NCBI GenBank assembly: GCA_900317055.1
Contig: ONFF01000015.1
Span: 62,001-126,000, forward strand
Direction: 5' to 3'
Source of the DNA: an uncultured Bacteroidales bacterium
GTDB taxonomy: Bacteria > Bacteroidota > Bacteroidia > Bacteroidales > F082
DNA: 64,000 nt
Shown here: in pieces, positions 7,846 through 16,111 of the stretch
How the letters are laid out: each line of letters starts with the position of its first letter
Position numbering within the stretch: position 1 is the first letter of the stretch
Notes under the pieces: generated by a model
The model's database searches: none
What the model saw: only the letters and a program-made list of their open reading frames with translations
Told to the model about the DNA's origin: nothing
Made by a program: the position numbers and the translations under genes

Positions 7846-8935
7846 CAATCCTATCATCTTCATCCTTGACGCTGGTGGCACGGGCTTCAAGTTCTCGGCC
7901 GTGCAAGACTGGCACGAAATCATCGAACCTTTTACCATTCCTTCGGCAGCTCCCACGCTGGAAGAAGTGCTTCAAAAACTCATCACGGGCTTCCATGAAT
8001 GTGAGACTCGCTGTGGTGCCAAAGCAGCAGCCATCAGCTTCTGCTTCCCTGGTCCAGCCGATTATCCCAACGGCATCATCGGCGACTTGGAGAACCTGCC
8101 CACATTCCATGGCGGAGTACCGCTGAAAGCCATGCTTGAGAACGAATTCCAAGTGCCCGTCTACATCAACAACGACGGCGACCTGTTTGCCTACGGCGAA
8201 GCCCTAAACGGCTTGCTGCCCGAAGTGAACAAACTGCTTGAGCAGCAACGCAACCCAAAACGCTACAAGAACCTGTTAGGTGTCACCATCGGCACAGGTT
8301 TTGGCGGCGGCATAGTTATTAATAAGGTGTTGCTCAACGGCGACAACTCGGCAGGCGGTGAAATCAATCGTCACCGCAACCCGCTCTACCCCACCACCAG
8401 TGCCGAAGACAGCATCAGCATCCGAGCCGTACGCCGCGTGTATGGACGCGAGGCTGGCATCGAGTTCGACAAAACGCCGCATCCCTACGACATCTACAAG
8501 ATAGCCATGGGACAGCTGCCTGGCGACAAGGAAGCAGCCTTGAAGTCGTGGAATGAAATGGCCACAGCTTTGGCCGATGTGTTGGCCAACGCCATTTCGC
8601 TCATCGATGGCATCATCGTCATCGGCGGTGGTTTGTCAGGAGCTTGGCCTGTCTTCATGCCCATGCTAATCAAAAAGATGAACGAGCCCTTTACCGGCCT
8701 CAAGGACGGTCACTCATTCAGCCGAATGGAGACCGAAGCTTACAACCTAATGGATGCACAGGACATGATTCGCTTCACCGAAAAGTCGGGTAAGATGATC
8801 AAGGTGCCGTTCAGCAACCAAGAAGTTTGGTACGACCCCACCAAGTGCGTCGGCGTGGGCGTCACCAAGCTCGGCACATCATCAGCAGTGGCCATTGGCG
8901 CGTATGCCTTTGCCATAGAACAGCTGAAAAAATGA
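7838..8935 (+). CDS. ROK-family sugar kinase
   Basis: A 365-residue cytoplasmic protein of the ROK family (glucokinase-like sugar kinases and related regulators). Seen: N-terminal phosphate-1 motif DAGGTGFKF, catalytic Asp region NNDGDLFAYGE, GTGFGGGIV, and a C-terminal IGGGLSGAWP phosphate-2/adenosine region. No N-terminal helix-turn-helix is present, so it is an enzyme rather than a repressor. The usual ROK zinc motif (CxCGxxGC) is absent and there is an insertion of about 35 residues near the C-terminus. The start overlaps the end of the exosortase gene by 8 bases. The sugar substrate is unknown. Confidence 0.83.
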   Translation: MNNNPIIFILDAGGTGFKFSAVQDWHEIIEPFTIPSAAPTLEEVLQKLITGFHECETRCGAKAAAISFCFPGPADYPNGIIGDLENLPTFHGGVPLKAMLENEFQVPVYINNDGDLFAYGEALNGLLPEVNKLLEQQRNPKRYKNLLGVTIGTGFGGGIVINKVLLNGDNSAGGEINRHRNPLYPTTSAEDSISIRAVRRVYGREAGIEFDKTPHPYDIYKIAMGQLPGDKEAALKSWNEMATALADVLANAISLIDGIIVIGGGLSGAWPVFMPMLIKKMNEPFTGLKDGHSFSRMETEAYNLMDAQDMIRFTEKSGKMIKVPFSNQEVWYDPTKCVGVGVTKLGTSSAVAIGAYAFAIEQLKK

Positions 8936-8942
8936 CAACCAA

Positions 8943-8974
8943 CTGTAGAGACGCGCCATGGCGCGTCTCTACAG
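8943..8974. repeat. GTAGAGACG repeat: 32-bp perfect palindrome
   Basis: CTGTAGAGACGCGCCA is followed directly by its exact reverse complement, centred on CCATGG. It begins 8 bases after the ROK kinase stop. Arms match the families at 1590, 16350 and 36841. A terminator-like role is possible, but no T-run follows. Confidence 0.85.
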
Positions 8975-9028
8975 CGTGCCAAATTATTTCACTTTTTTAT
9001 ATCCTTTTGACAATCAAAATCAAAAAAC

Positions 9029-9051
9029 TTATCAACACCCATTGTTGATAA
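9029..9051. promoter_or_regulatory. Inverted pair of DnaA-box-like 9-mers upstream of nrdJ
   Basis: TTATCAACA (9029-9037) and TGTTGATAA (9043-9051) are perfect inverted copies spaced by CCCAT. Each differs from the E. coli DnaA-box consensus TTATCCACA at one base. They lie 50-75 bases upstream of the presumed -7 box. They may bind DnaA or another dimeric regulator; binding is inferred only. Confidence 0.45.
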
Positions 9052-9055
9052 AATG

Positions 9056-9083
9056 CGCTTTAAAAAGTCGATTTTTTAGAGCG
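9056..9083. promoter_or_regulatory. Second palindrome in the nrdJ promoter region
   Basis: CGCTTTAAAAA and TTTTTTAGAGCG form an imperfect inverted repeat directly after the DnaA-like pair. Its position just upstream of the core promoter suggests an operator, with no identified binder. The remaining bases from 8975 to 9173 hold nothing else I can recognise; no B12 riboswitch motif was seen. Confidence 0.35.
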
Positions 9084-9101
9084 ACATATCCGCTTCTTTC
9101 T

Positions 9102-9109
9102 TAATTTCG
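9102..9109 (+). promoter_or_regulatory. Possible -7 box (TAATTTCG) of nrdJ
   Basis: One mismatch to TAnnTTTG. It would give a leader of about 60 nt before the ATG at 9174. Confidence 0.35.
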
Positions 9110-9173
9110 CAAACTGAACGAGCGTCAGAAAAAACGCCATTGTTTTGCCCATAAGAGTTTAAAAACCAAAAAG

Positions 9174-11951
9174 ATGCGATCAAACCATACGCAATTGGAA
9201 TTGGATGGAGACCTGTTTAGTGGCTTAAATGAAGCTCAAGAGCCCCAAGTTGAAGTTCACCCCTACGATAAGATCATAGAGTCGCGGAAAAACACCACTT
9301 TCGCGGCCGAGCAGATCGAAAGTCAGGATGAGGTTCAGGTGGTTGAAAAAGAGCCGAAAAATGATGAAGCCGCAAAGGTCGAATATCATGCCTATCCCAT
9401 TGAGGAAGTGAAGGCTGCCGCCAAGGAATACTTCCATGGTGACGCATTGGCTGGTGATGTTTGGGCAAACAAATACGCGCTCAAGGATAGCGACGGCAAC
9501 ATCTACGAGCTCACTCCTGATGACATGCATCACCGCATCGCACGCGAGGTTGCCCGCATCGAGCGCCGCTACCCCAACCCGATGAAGGAAGAGGAGATTT
9601 ATGAGGTGCTGAAAGACTTCCGTTACATCGTGCCTCAAGGCAGCCCCATGACGGGCATCGGCAACGACTTCCAAATCTCATCGCTGTCGAACTGCTTTGT
9701 CATTGGCAACAACGGCGACTCTGACTCGTATGGCGGCATCATGAAGACCGACCAAGAGCAGGTGCAGCTGATGAAACGCCGTGGTGGCGTTGGTCACGAC
9801 CTATCGCACCTCCGTCCTGCCGGCAGCCCCGTGAAGAATTGCGCCCTCACCTCCACTGGTGTCGTGCCTTTCATGGAGCGCTTTTCCAATTCCACAAAGG
9901 AAGTCGCCCAAGACGGCCGTCGTGGCGCCCTGATGATGACCATCAGCATCAAGCACCCCGATTCGGAAGCCTTCATCGATGCAAAAATGACTCAAGGCCG
10001 AATCACCAACGCCAACATCTCGGTGCGTCTCACTGATGAGTTCATGCAATGCGTCAAAGAGAACAAGCCGTTCGTTCAGCAATATCCTATCGATTCACCC
10101 AACCCGAAATACACCAAGGAAATTGACGCACGCGCCTTGTGGAACAAAATCATCCACAATGCTTGGCAGTCGGCCGAGCCCGGCGTGATGTTCTGGGACA
10201 CCATCATCCGCGAGTCCATTCCCGACTGTTATGCCGACCTGGGTTTCAAGACCTTGAGCACCAACCCCTGCGGTGAGATTCCGCTTTGTGCCTACGACAG
10301 TTGCCGCCTTTTGGCCATCAACCTTTATAGTTATGTCGACCGCCCGTTCACGCCCGAGGCAAGATTCAACCACCAGCTTTTCTCAAAGCATGTGGCCATC
10401 GCCCAGCGGATGATGGATGACATTGTCGACCTTGAAATCGAGAAGGTGGACGGCATCCTGGCCAAAATCGCTGCCGACCCCGAAGACGACGAGGTGAAAC
10501 GCACCGAAGCCAACCTCTGGAAAAACATCAAGGCCAAGTGTCTGCAAGGTCGTCGCACTGGCATCGGCATCACCGCCGAAGGCGACATGCTTGCAGCCCT
10601 GGGCAAGCGCTATGCCTCCGATGAGGCTATTGCTTTCTCGACAGAGATACAAAAGCTTTTGGCCTACAACGCCTACAAATCTTCAGTCAACTTGGCTGAA
10701 GAACGCGGCAAGTTCCCGATGTTTGATGCAAAACGCGAAGAGAACAACCCCTTCATCAAGCGTCTGCGCGCTTTGGATGAAGACCTCTACCAAAAGATGT
10801 GCCGTGTGGGTCGCCGCAACATCGCCATGCTGACCATCGCCCCTACAGGTACAGTCAGCATTTGCACCCAAACCACCTCAGGCATTGAACCAGTCTTCAT
10901 GGTGGCCTACAAACGCCGCCGTAAAGTGAACCCCAACGACAAGGATGTGAATGTCACCTTCACCGATGTGACAGGTAACTCGTTCGAGGAATACAATGTG
11001 TTCCACCACAAGTTCATCACTTGGCTTGAGGTAAATGGCTACAATGTCGAAGAAGTGTTGAAATACGACGATGAAAAACTCAACGCCGTCATCGCAAAAT
11101 CACCCTACTACAAAGCCACGGCCAACGACATTGACTGGGTGAACAAGGTGAAGATGCAAGGCTCGATGCAGAAATGGGTCGACCACAGCATCAGCGTGAC
11201 AGTCAATGTTCCAAAGGAAACCACAGAAGAACTGGTCAGCCAAATCTATATGACCGCTTGGGAGAGCGGTTGCAAAGGCATGACCATCTATCGTGACGGC
11301 TCGCGCGACGGCGTGCTGGTCTCCAAGGATGAAAAGAAAGACGGCCATTCGACAAGCTCTGGGACCACAAAAGATACCAAAGACAACAGCCGTCCCGACG
11401 ATATCCATGAAAACTCGGCCCCACCGCGCCCAAAAGAGTTGGAATGCGATGTGGTGCGCTTCCAGAACAACTACGAGAAATGGATTGCCTTTGTCGGCAA
11501 ACTCCATGGAAAGCCATACGAAATTTTCTTGGGCAAGGCCGAAGACTTCTTCCTACCGCCTTACATCGAGAAGGGAGTCATCATCAAGGAGAAAATCAAA
11601 GGAGAGACATCGCGTTATGACTTCCGCTATACTGACAAGGACGGCTATGAAGTGATGATGCAAGGTCTGTCACGCTCGTTCGACAAGGAATACTGGAACT
11701 ACGCCAAGCTCATCTCTGGCATCTTGCGTCACGGCATGCCCATCCAATATGTGATTGAATTGGTACAGAATTTGAATGTAGAGGAAGAAAGCATCAACAC
11801 TTGGAAGAATGGCATCGCCCGCGCTTTGAAGAAATATGTGCCCGATGGCATGGTTGACGAGAAAGAGAAATGCCCCACTTGTGGTGAAAAGCTTGTCTTC
11901 GAGGACGGCTGCAAGCACTGCCGCAATTGTGGTTACTCCAAGTGCGGATAG
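9174..11951 (+). CDS. nrdJ: Adenosylcobalamin-dependent (class II) ribonucleoside reductase
   Basis: A 925-residue enzyme that makes deoxyribonucleotides using a B12-derived radical. Seen: an N-terminal extension with EVARIERRYPNP; the first active-site Cys in SNCFVIGNN; the MKRRGGVGHDLSHLRP loop; NPCGEIPLC containing the radical cysteine; and APTGTVS. The C-terminal tail has paired cysteines (CPTCGEKL ... CKHCRNCGYSKCG) for zinc binding and active-site re-reduction. A low-complexity linker at about residues 720-755 contains DGHSTSSGTTKDTK, encoded by a palindromic repeat that also lies in three T9SS genes (see 11343). No nrdR or class I/III genes are nearby. The promoter region carries palindromes. 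A terminator follows 40 bases after the stop. Confidence 0.93.
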   Translation: MRSNHTQLELDGDLFSGLNEAQEPQVEVHPYDKIIESRKNTTFAAEQIESQDEVQVVEKEPKNDEAAKVEYHAYPIEEVKAAAKEYFHGDALAGDVWANKYALKDSDGNIYELTPDDMHHRIAREVARIERRYPNPMKEEEIYEVLKDFRYIVPQGSPMTGIGNDFQISSLSNCFVIGNNGDSDSYGGIMKTDQEQVQLMKRRGGVGHDLSHLRPAGSPVKNCALTSTGVVPFMERFSNSTKEVAQDGRRGALMMTISIKHPDSEAFIDAKMTQGRITNANISVRLTDEFMQCVKENKPFVQQYPIDSPNPKYTKEIDARALWNKIIHNAWQSAEPGVMFWDTIIRESIPDCYADLGFKTLSTNPCGEIPLCAYDSCRLLAINLYSYVDRPFTPEARFNHQLFSKHVAIAQRMMDDIVDLEIEKVDGILAKIAADPEDDEVKRTEANLWKNIKAKCLQGRRTGIGITAEGDMLAALGKRYASDEAIAFSTEIQKLLAYNAYKSSVNLAEERGKFPMFDAKREENNPFIKRLRALDEDLYQKMCRVGRRNIAMLTIAPTGTVSICTQTTSGIEPVFMVAYKRRRKVNPNDKDVNVTFTDVTGNSFEEYNVFHHKFITWLEVNGYNVEEVLKYDDEKLNAVIAKSPYYKATANDIDWVNKVKMQGSMQKWVDHSISVTVNVPKETTEELVSQIYMTAWESGCKGMTIYRDGSRDGVLVSKDEKKDGHSTSSGTTKDTKDNSRPDDIHENSAPPRPKELECDVVRFQNNYEKWIAFVGKLHGKPYEIFLGKAEDFFLPPYIEKGVIIKEKIKGETSRYDFRYTDKDGYEVMMQGLSRSFDKEYWNYAKLISGILRHGMPIQYVIELVQNLNVEEESINTWKNGIARALKKYVPDGMVDEKEKCPTCGEKLVFEDGCKHCRNCGYSKCG
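11343..11366 (+). repeat. TTCGACAGGCTCAGGGACC-family repeat inside nrdJ
   Basis: The 24 bases GGCCATTCGACAAG-CTCTGGGACC encode G-H-S-T-S-S-G-T in frame. The same family, in the same phase and orientation relative to the ORF, lies at 18199, 21408 and 24984 in secreted-protein genes, and between genes at 17932, 24780 and 35132. The insert falls in a linker that tolerates length change. Confidence 0.8.
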
Positions 11952-11991
11952 TTTAATTGAACAACAGTTGTTTTTTTATCTTCATAATGGC

Positions 11992-12022
11992 AGGTCGCCG
12001 GCGCAAGTCGGCGACCTTTTTT
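11992..12022 (+). terminator. Rho-independent terminator of nrdJ
   Basis: AGGTCGCCG-gcgcaagt-CGGCGACCT forms a strong stem followed by TTTTTT. Confidence 0.85.
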
Positions 12023-12063
12023 GTACTACTTTTCACAAAGAACGACCAAAACCACACCATATT

Positions 12064-12151
12064 CCCTCATTGCGGGCTTGACCCGTAATCCCCTACGCGA
12101 CAGGGATCCCCTTTAGCGCAGGGGATGGCGGATATTTCTCCGCCATGAGGG
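12064..12151. repeat. TCATTGCGGGC...GCCATGA palindromic repeat, copy 1
   Basis: Outer arms CCCTCAT and ATGAGGG flank two inner hairpins: GCGGGCTTGACCCGTAAT-type on the left and GGCGGATATTTCTCCGCC on the right, with CCCCT...AGGGG pairs between. A second copy with the same plan lies at 29465-29556. It is followed by three GTAAATGG-type direct repeats up to 12172. The spacer 11952-12201 holds nothing else besides the nrdJ terminator. Confidence 0.75.
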
Positions 12152-12201
12152 TAAATGGGTAAATGGGTAAGAGTAATGCCTAGCAGTGACGCAATGCGAC
12201 A

Positions 12202-12969
12202 TCAAAGTTGAAACAAGTCTTTCACATTTGCCGTTGTGGTAGCAGCAAAGTCTTCCAATGGCATTTGAAGAATTTCTGCAATGCGTTTCGCTGTGTGAAC
12301 AAGGAACGAAGGTTCGTTGCGTTTGCCGCGACAGGGAACGGGCGCCAAATAAGGTGCATCGGTTTCCAAAACAATACGGTTGATAGGCAAATTGGACAGA
12401 TACTCCTTTACGCCACAGTTTTTGTAAGTGGTCACGCCACCCAAGCCGAGATGGAAACCCAACTCAAGGTAGACTTTGGCTTCTTCCTCAGTTCCTGTGA
12501 AGCAATGCATAATTCCACGCAATCCTCCGTCTTGTTTCTTTTCAAGGATCTTCACCATCTTGTCAAAGGCATTGCGGCAATGGATGGAGAGGGGCAGATG
12601 AAGCTGCTTGGCCCATTCCAATTGGGTCTCAAAAGCATCTAATTGTTCCTTCTCGTAAGACGCGTCCCAATAGAAATCGAGGCCGACCTCCCCAACTCCG
12701 ACATAAATGCTACGCTCCAGTTCCTTTTCCATTTGGGTAAGCACTTCCTTATAGTCCTCCTTTACTTCCTCGGGTTGCAGGCCCATCATCACTCGGGTAC
12801 AATCAGGATACTGGTCGTGCAATTCAAGCATTGGCGCGATGGTAGAGGCATCCACATTGGGCAGAAGCATCATCTTCACGCCCGCGTCAAGGGCGCGTTG
12901 TATAGCCTCTTTTCGGTCAAGGCTGAACTGGTGGTCGTAAATATGGGTGTGGGTATCTATCAAATACAT
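12202..12969 (-). CDS. tatD: TatD-family metal-dependent hydrolase
   Basis: A 255-residue TIM-barrel metallohydrolase; family members act as DNases or RNases in the cytoplasm. Metal-binding and catalytic motifs are all seen: DTHTHIYD (HxH), GEVGLDFYW (Glu), SIHCRNAF (His), IMHCFTG (His) and LETDAPYLAP (Asp). The length matches the family. It lies 71 bases after hflX on the same strand, separated by a hairpin at 13011. Confidence 0.9.
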   Translation of the reverse strand: MYLIDTHTHIYDHQFSLDRKEAIQRALDAGVKMMLLPNVDASTIAPMLELHDQYPDCTRVMMGLQPEEVKEDYKEVLTQMEKELERSIYVGVGEVGLDFYWDASYEKEQLDAFETQLEWAKQLHLPLSIHCRNAFDKMVKILEKKQDGGLRGIMHCFTGTEEEAKVYLELGFHLGLGGVTTYKNCGVKEYLSNLPINRIVLETDAPYLAPVPCRGKRNEPSFLVHTAKRIAEILQMPLEDFAATTTANVKDLFQL

Positions 12970-13010
12970 TATCTTTTCTTATTTCGCATTGCAAATGCTG
13001 ATATTCAACG

Positions 13011-13033
13011 CTTTCGGATTGCAAATCCGAAAG
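13011..13033. repeat. Hairpin CTTTCGGATT/AATCCGAAAG between hflX and tatD
   Basis: A 10-bp perfect stem with a GCA loop. Just before it, GCATTGCAAATGC is another small palindrome with the same ATTGCAAAT core. It could act as a processing or attenuation signal between the two genes. Confidence 0.55.
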
Positions 13034-13040
13034 AGCCTCA

Positions 13041-14234
13041 TCAATACAAGAAATTGTCGTAAGGATATCGAATCGCGTGCATATCGCGTATTTCCTTGTA
13101 AAGCAAATCCCTGAATTCCTGATAGTTGTCGCGGTTTTTGGCAGAGATAAAGATGCAGTTTTCGTTCATCTTTGCCATCCAGGTTTTTTTCAGATCCTCG
13201 TAAGAGACATTGCGCTTGGTGGGTGGTGTCAGGTCGTCGGGGTCTTTCTCCTCCCAAGTGTAGGCGTCGGTCTTGTTGAAAATTACGATGGTCTTCTTGT
13301 CGGCGCAACCCAATTCTGCCAAAGTCTGGTTCACCACCTCCATTTGCGCCTCGAAGTCGGGATGCGATATGTCGACCACATGCAGCAGAATGTCCGACTC
13401 ACGCACCTCATCCAAAGTCGACTTAAACGATTCCACCAAATGATGCGGTAACTTACGGATAAATCCTACAGTGTCAGACAAAAGGAACGGAAGATTATCC
13501 ACAACTACCTTACGCACCGTGGTATCAAGCGTAGCGAAGAGTTTGTTCTCCGTGTAGACCTCCGACTTGCTCAACAGGTTCATGATGGTCGACTTGCCCA
13601 CATTGGTATAGCCCACCAAGGCCACGCGCACCAACTTGCCGCGATTCTTGCGCTGCACAGTTTTCTGCTTGTCGATATCCTTCAGCTTCTCCTTCAGTAA
13701 GGCGATGCGTTCCAAGATCAAGCGGCGGTCGGTCTCAATCTGTGTCTCACCAGGACCACGCATACCGATACCACCCCGCTGGCGCTCCAAGTGCGTCCAC
13801 ATACGGGTCAGGCGAGGCAGAAGATATTGGTATTGCGCGAGTTCTACCTGCGCCTTAGCGTGGGCAGTATGGGCATTGGAGGCGAAGATATCCAAGATGA
13901 GGCTTGTGCGGTCAAGGACACGGCACTCCAAGGCTTGCTCCATATTACGGGCTTGCGTAGCACTGAGCTCATCATCGATGACGGCTATTTCGATGTTTTC
14001 GGCTTTGATGTACTGGTGAATCTCCTCGAGCTTGCCCGAACCAAGATAGGTCACACTGCTCGGTCTGTCCAAAGGCTGCACAAAACGAGCCACTGGGATG
14101 CCACCTGCCGTCTCCAACAGGAAAGCCAGCTCGTCGAGGTATTCTTCCGTGCGCTCACGGCCTTGTTGTTTGCTGGCAACGGCGATAAGCACCGCCCTTT
14201 CGGGAATTTTTTCGTAGGTTATAAAGTCGCCCAT
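13041..14234 (-). CDS. hflX: GTPase HflX
   Basis: A 397-residue ribosome-associated GTPase that splits or rescues stalled ribosomes. Seen: N-terminal HflX domain with SVTYLGSGKLEEI, the glycine-rich linker ERQRGGIGMRGPGETQIETD typical of HflX, then the G domain with G1 GYTNVGKS, G3 DTVGFIRKLP and G4 NKTD. The ATG at 14234 starts 11 bases after the PIN toxin stop, so hflX may be read through from the toxin-antitoxin promoter. Confidence 0.93.
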   Translation of the reverse strand: MGDFITYEKIPERAVLIAVASKQQGRERTEEYLDELAFLLETAGGIPVARFVQPLDRPSSVTYLGSGKLEEIHQYIKAENIEIAVIDDELSATQARNMEQALECRVLDRTSLILDIFASNAHTAHAKAQVELAQYQYLLPRLTRMWTHLERQRGGIGMRGPGETQIETDRRLILERIALLKEKLKDIDKQKTVQRKNRGKLVRVALVGYTNVGKSTIMNLLSKSEVYTENKLFATLDTTVRKVVVDNLPFLLSDTVGFIRKLPHHLVESFKSTLDEVRESDILLHVVDISHPDFEAQMEVVNQTLAELGCADKKTIVIFNKTDAYTWEEKDPDDLTPPTKRNVSYEDLKKTWMAKMNENCIFISAKNRDNYQEFRDLLYKEIRDMHAIRYPYDNFLY

Positions 14235-14245
14235 TGGCCTATTGA

Positions 14246-14668
14246 TTATGAGTTTTGTTTGATAATTTCAACCATTTCAGCTGGAGTGACCACAAAGTCC
14301 ACTTGAGGAAAATGACGAATGTTTCCTGCAACCAAAAACGAGTCTTCTTTCGACAATGCCACTTCGTAGAAAACAACATCTTTCGGGTCAAGTAGGATTT
14401 CTTTGGAAGGCACCCGATGGGAAGCGACACCATCCGATTTCACCATCTCGATGAACTTTTTGTTTTTCTCCATCGGGAGGTGAAATTTCTCACGACACAA
14501 AACATCACCATATTCTTTTAGAATTTCTTCGCAATACAACGGGGTAATTGATTTTTCTGTCAGAGATTCCAATACCGATACCGTTGGCGAATCCATATTC
14601 TTGGTTATCATTCCTGAAACAACCACATTTGTGTCAACAACCACAAAAATCCTTTTCTTTTTCTTCAT
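14246..14668 (-). CDS. PIN-domain toxin (ribonuclease) of a toxin-antitoxin pair
   Basis: A 140-residue PIN-domain protein. PIN toxins are Mg-dependent RNases that cut tRNA or mRNA. The acidic active-site set is visible: Asp in VVDTNVVVSG, Glu in YCEEILKEYGDV, Asp in LDPKDVVFYE and the late GNIRHFPQ segment. The gene overlaps the upstream antitoxin by 4 bases (ATGA), which implies translational coupling. The family resembles 'putative toxin component, PIN family' entries in Bacteroidota; the RNA target is unknown. Confidence 0.82.
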   Translation of the reverse strand: MKKKKRIFVVVDTNVVVSGMITKNMDSPTVSVLESLTEKSITPLYCEEILKEYGDVLCREKFHLPMEKNKKFIEMVKSDGVASHRVPSKEILLDPKDVVFYEVALSKEDSFLVAGNIRHFPQVDFVVTPAEMVEIIKQNS

Positions 14669-14958
14669 TTCCCCTCCCTCGCCAACTGGATTTCTTCATT
14701 GATTTCATCCAAAGTAAGGTCGGGAAAAGCACCTTGCTCAGCCATCTTGCGAATTTCCAAAAACGCTCGACGACCTTCCTCATGGGCGACATCCGCCTCC
14801 GACATTTCAATCTCAAAAGGTATCCTTCGCTTTCGAACTACGGTACGGACAAAAATATTGAATGCGGTGGAGGCACTCATGCCGAAGCCTTCGCAAAGCG
14901 TATCAAAACGGTTTTTCAGATCTGAATCCAAACGGATGGTATATGCTGCCTGTGACAT
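14665..14958 (-). CDS. RelB/DinJ-like ribbon-helix-helix antitoxin
   Basis: About 97 residues from the ATG at 14958 (MSQAAYTIRLDSDLKNRFD). The N-terminal strand AAYTIRLDSDLK and the following GMSASTAFNIFVRTVVRKRRIPFE match the RelB/DinJ ribbon-helix-helix pattern; the acidic C-terminal half would wrap the toxin. The longer frame (11 codons upstream) would start before the promoter. RelB/DinJ proteins usually pair with RelE/YafQ toxins; here the partner is a PIN RNase. A palindrome over the promoter (14987-15000) suits autorepression. Confidence 0.82.
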   Translation of the reverse strand: MSQAAYTIRLDSDLKNRFDTLCEGFGMSASTAFNIFVRTVVRKRRIPFEIEMSEADVAHEEGRRAFLEIRKMAEQGAFPDLTLDEINEEIQLAREGK

Positions 14959-14977
14959 ATTGATGCTATTTTGATGG

Positions 14978-15000
14978 CAAAAATACATCAAATATTTGAT
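14978..15000 (-). promoter_or_regulatory. Promoter and operator palindrome of the toxin-antitoxin operon
   Basis: TATTTTTG (minus strand, 14978-14985) matches the -7 consensus and gives a leader of about 15 nt. Directly upstream is the perfect 14-bp palindrome ATCAAAT/ATTTGAT at 14987-15000, placed to block RNA polymerase when bound by the ribbon-helix-helix antitoxin. Confidence 0.6.
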
Positions 15001-15044
15001 TTATGATGCATTTTTCAAGAAATAAGTACATAGCACTATATGAC

Positions 15045-15081
15045 GCGAGACACGAGACATTCAATTTGTCTCGTGTCTCGC
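15045..15081. repeat. GCGAGACACGAGACA inverted repeat
   Basis: Perfect 15-bp arms GCGAGACACGAGACA and TGTCTCGTGTCTCGC flank a 7-base loop, 16 bases after the trpS stop. Related strings (GGGACACGAGACT, CTCGTGTCTCGCGTCTCG) recur at 57700-57760. It may terminate trpS. Confidence 0.7.
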
Positions 15082-15096
15082 TGTCTCATATAATTA

Positions 15097-16092
15097 TTAA
15101 TACTGTCTAAATCCGATAATCTTCCTCACCTCGTTCAAGGTCTTCGCCGCGCTCTCACGGGCCTTTTCGGCGCCCATACGGGCGATGCGGTCGAGGCGTT
15201 CGGTATCTGATGAGAACTCGATGATGCGCTCGCGAATCGGGGCTACGGTCTTCTCCAAGTCCTCTGCCAGTTGTTTCTTCATGTCACCGTAGCGGATGGA
15301 GCAGTCGTTCCACTTCTCGTCGAAGTATTTCACCGTCTCAGGCTCGCTAACGATGCTCATCATCGTAAAGAGGTTTTGGATGACCTCGGGCTTAGGGCTG
15401 TTAGGCTCGGTCGGACCGCTGTCGGTGACGGCGCGCATCACCTTCTTGCGCATGGTCTTCTCATCCTCGAAGAGGTAGATGCAGTTGCCGTCGCTCTTGC
15501 CCATCTTGCCACTGCCGTCCAATCCCGGCACTTTGATGGCATCGCCACCGAAGTAATAGTTCTGGGGTTCGGGGAAGAACTCCACCTGATAAATATTGTT
15601 GAAGCGTCGCGCGCACTTGCGGGCCATCTCCATATTCTGCTCCTGGTCCTTGCCAACGGGCACCCATTTGGCGCGATGTTGCAGGATGTCGGCAGCCATC
15701 AATGTTGGATAAGTGAACAAGCCGGCATTCACATTATCGGGCTGTTGACGGGCCTTCTCCTTGAAGGTGGTCACTCGGCCCAATTCACCGATGTAGGCGT
15801 TCATGTTGAAGTAGAGATACAACTCGATGGTCTCTGGCACATCACTTTGGATGTAGATGGTGGCCTTTTCGGGGTCAATGCCACATGCGAGGTATTCGGC
15901 CAAAATCGTGCGGGCCGAACGCTGTATATTTTCAGGCTTTGGGTGCGTAGTCAGCGAATGCCAATCGGCGATGAAGAAGTAACAGTTGTAGTCTTCCTGC
16001 ATCTTCACGAAGCTACGCACGGCGCCGTAGTAATTGCCAAGGTGAAGGTTTCCGGTGGGGCGAATGCCGCTTAAAACGATGTCTTTTGCCAT
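15097..16092 (-). CDS. trpS: Tryptophanyl-tRNA synthetase
   Basis: A 331-residue class I aminoacyl-tRNA synthetase that charges tRNA-Trp. Seen: the HIGH-type signature PTGNLHLGNYYGA, the GKDQEQNMEMAR segment, and the KMSKS-type loop GKMGKSDGN. The start at 16092 (MAKDIVLSGIRPTG) is preferred to the longer frame because the promoter box at 16112-16119 gives a 15-nt leader, and the extension overlaps the terminator at 16142. Confidence 0.95.
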   Translation of the reverse strand: MAKDIVLSGIRPTGNLHLGNYYGAVRSFVKMQEDYNCYFFIADWHSLTTHPKPENIQRSARTILAEYLACGIDPEKATIYIQSDVPETIELYLYFNMNAYIGELGRVTTFKEKARQQPDNVNAGLFTYPTLMAADILQHRAKWVPVGKDQEQNMEMARKCARRFNNIYQVEFFPEPQNYYFGGDAIKVPGLDGSGKMGKSDGNCIYLFEDEKTMRKKVMRAVTDSGPTEPNSPKPEVIQNLFTMMSIVSEPETVKYFDEKWNDCSIRYGDMKKQLAEDLEKTVAPIRERIIEFSSDTERLDRIARMGAEKARESAAKTLNEVRKIIGFRQY

Positions 16093-16111
16093 AATTGATT
16101 CAATTTGGGTG

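Noticed and set aside
8976-9173. Cobalamin riboswitch upstream of the B12-dependent reductase
   Set aside because: No B12-box-like conserved string or suitable multi-arm fold was seen; the region has palindromes instead.
12064-12172. CRISPR array or phage attachment site
   Set aside because: The repeats are single palindromic units without regular spacers, and no cas, integrase or phage genes are present.
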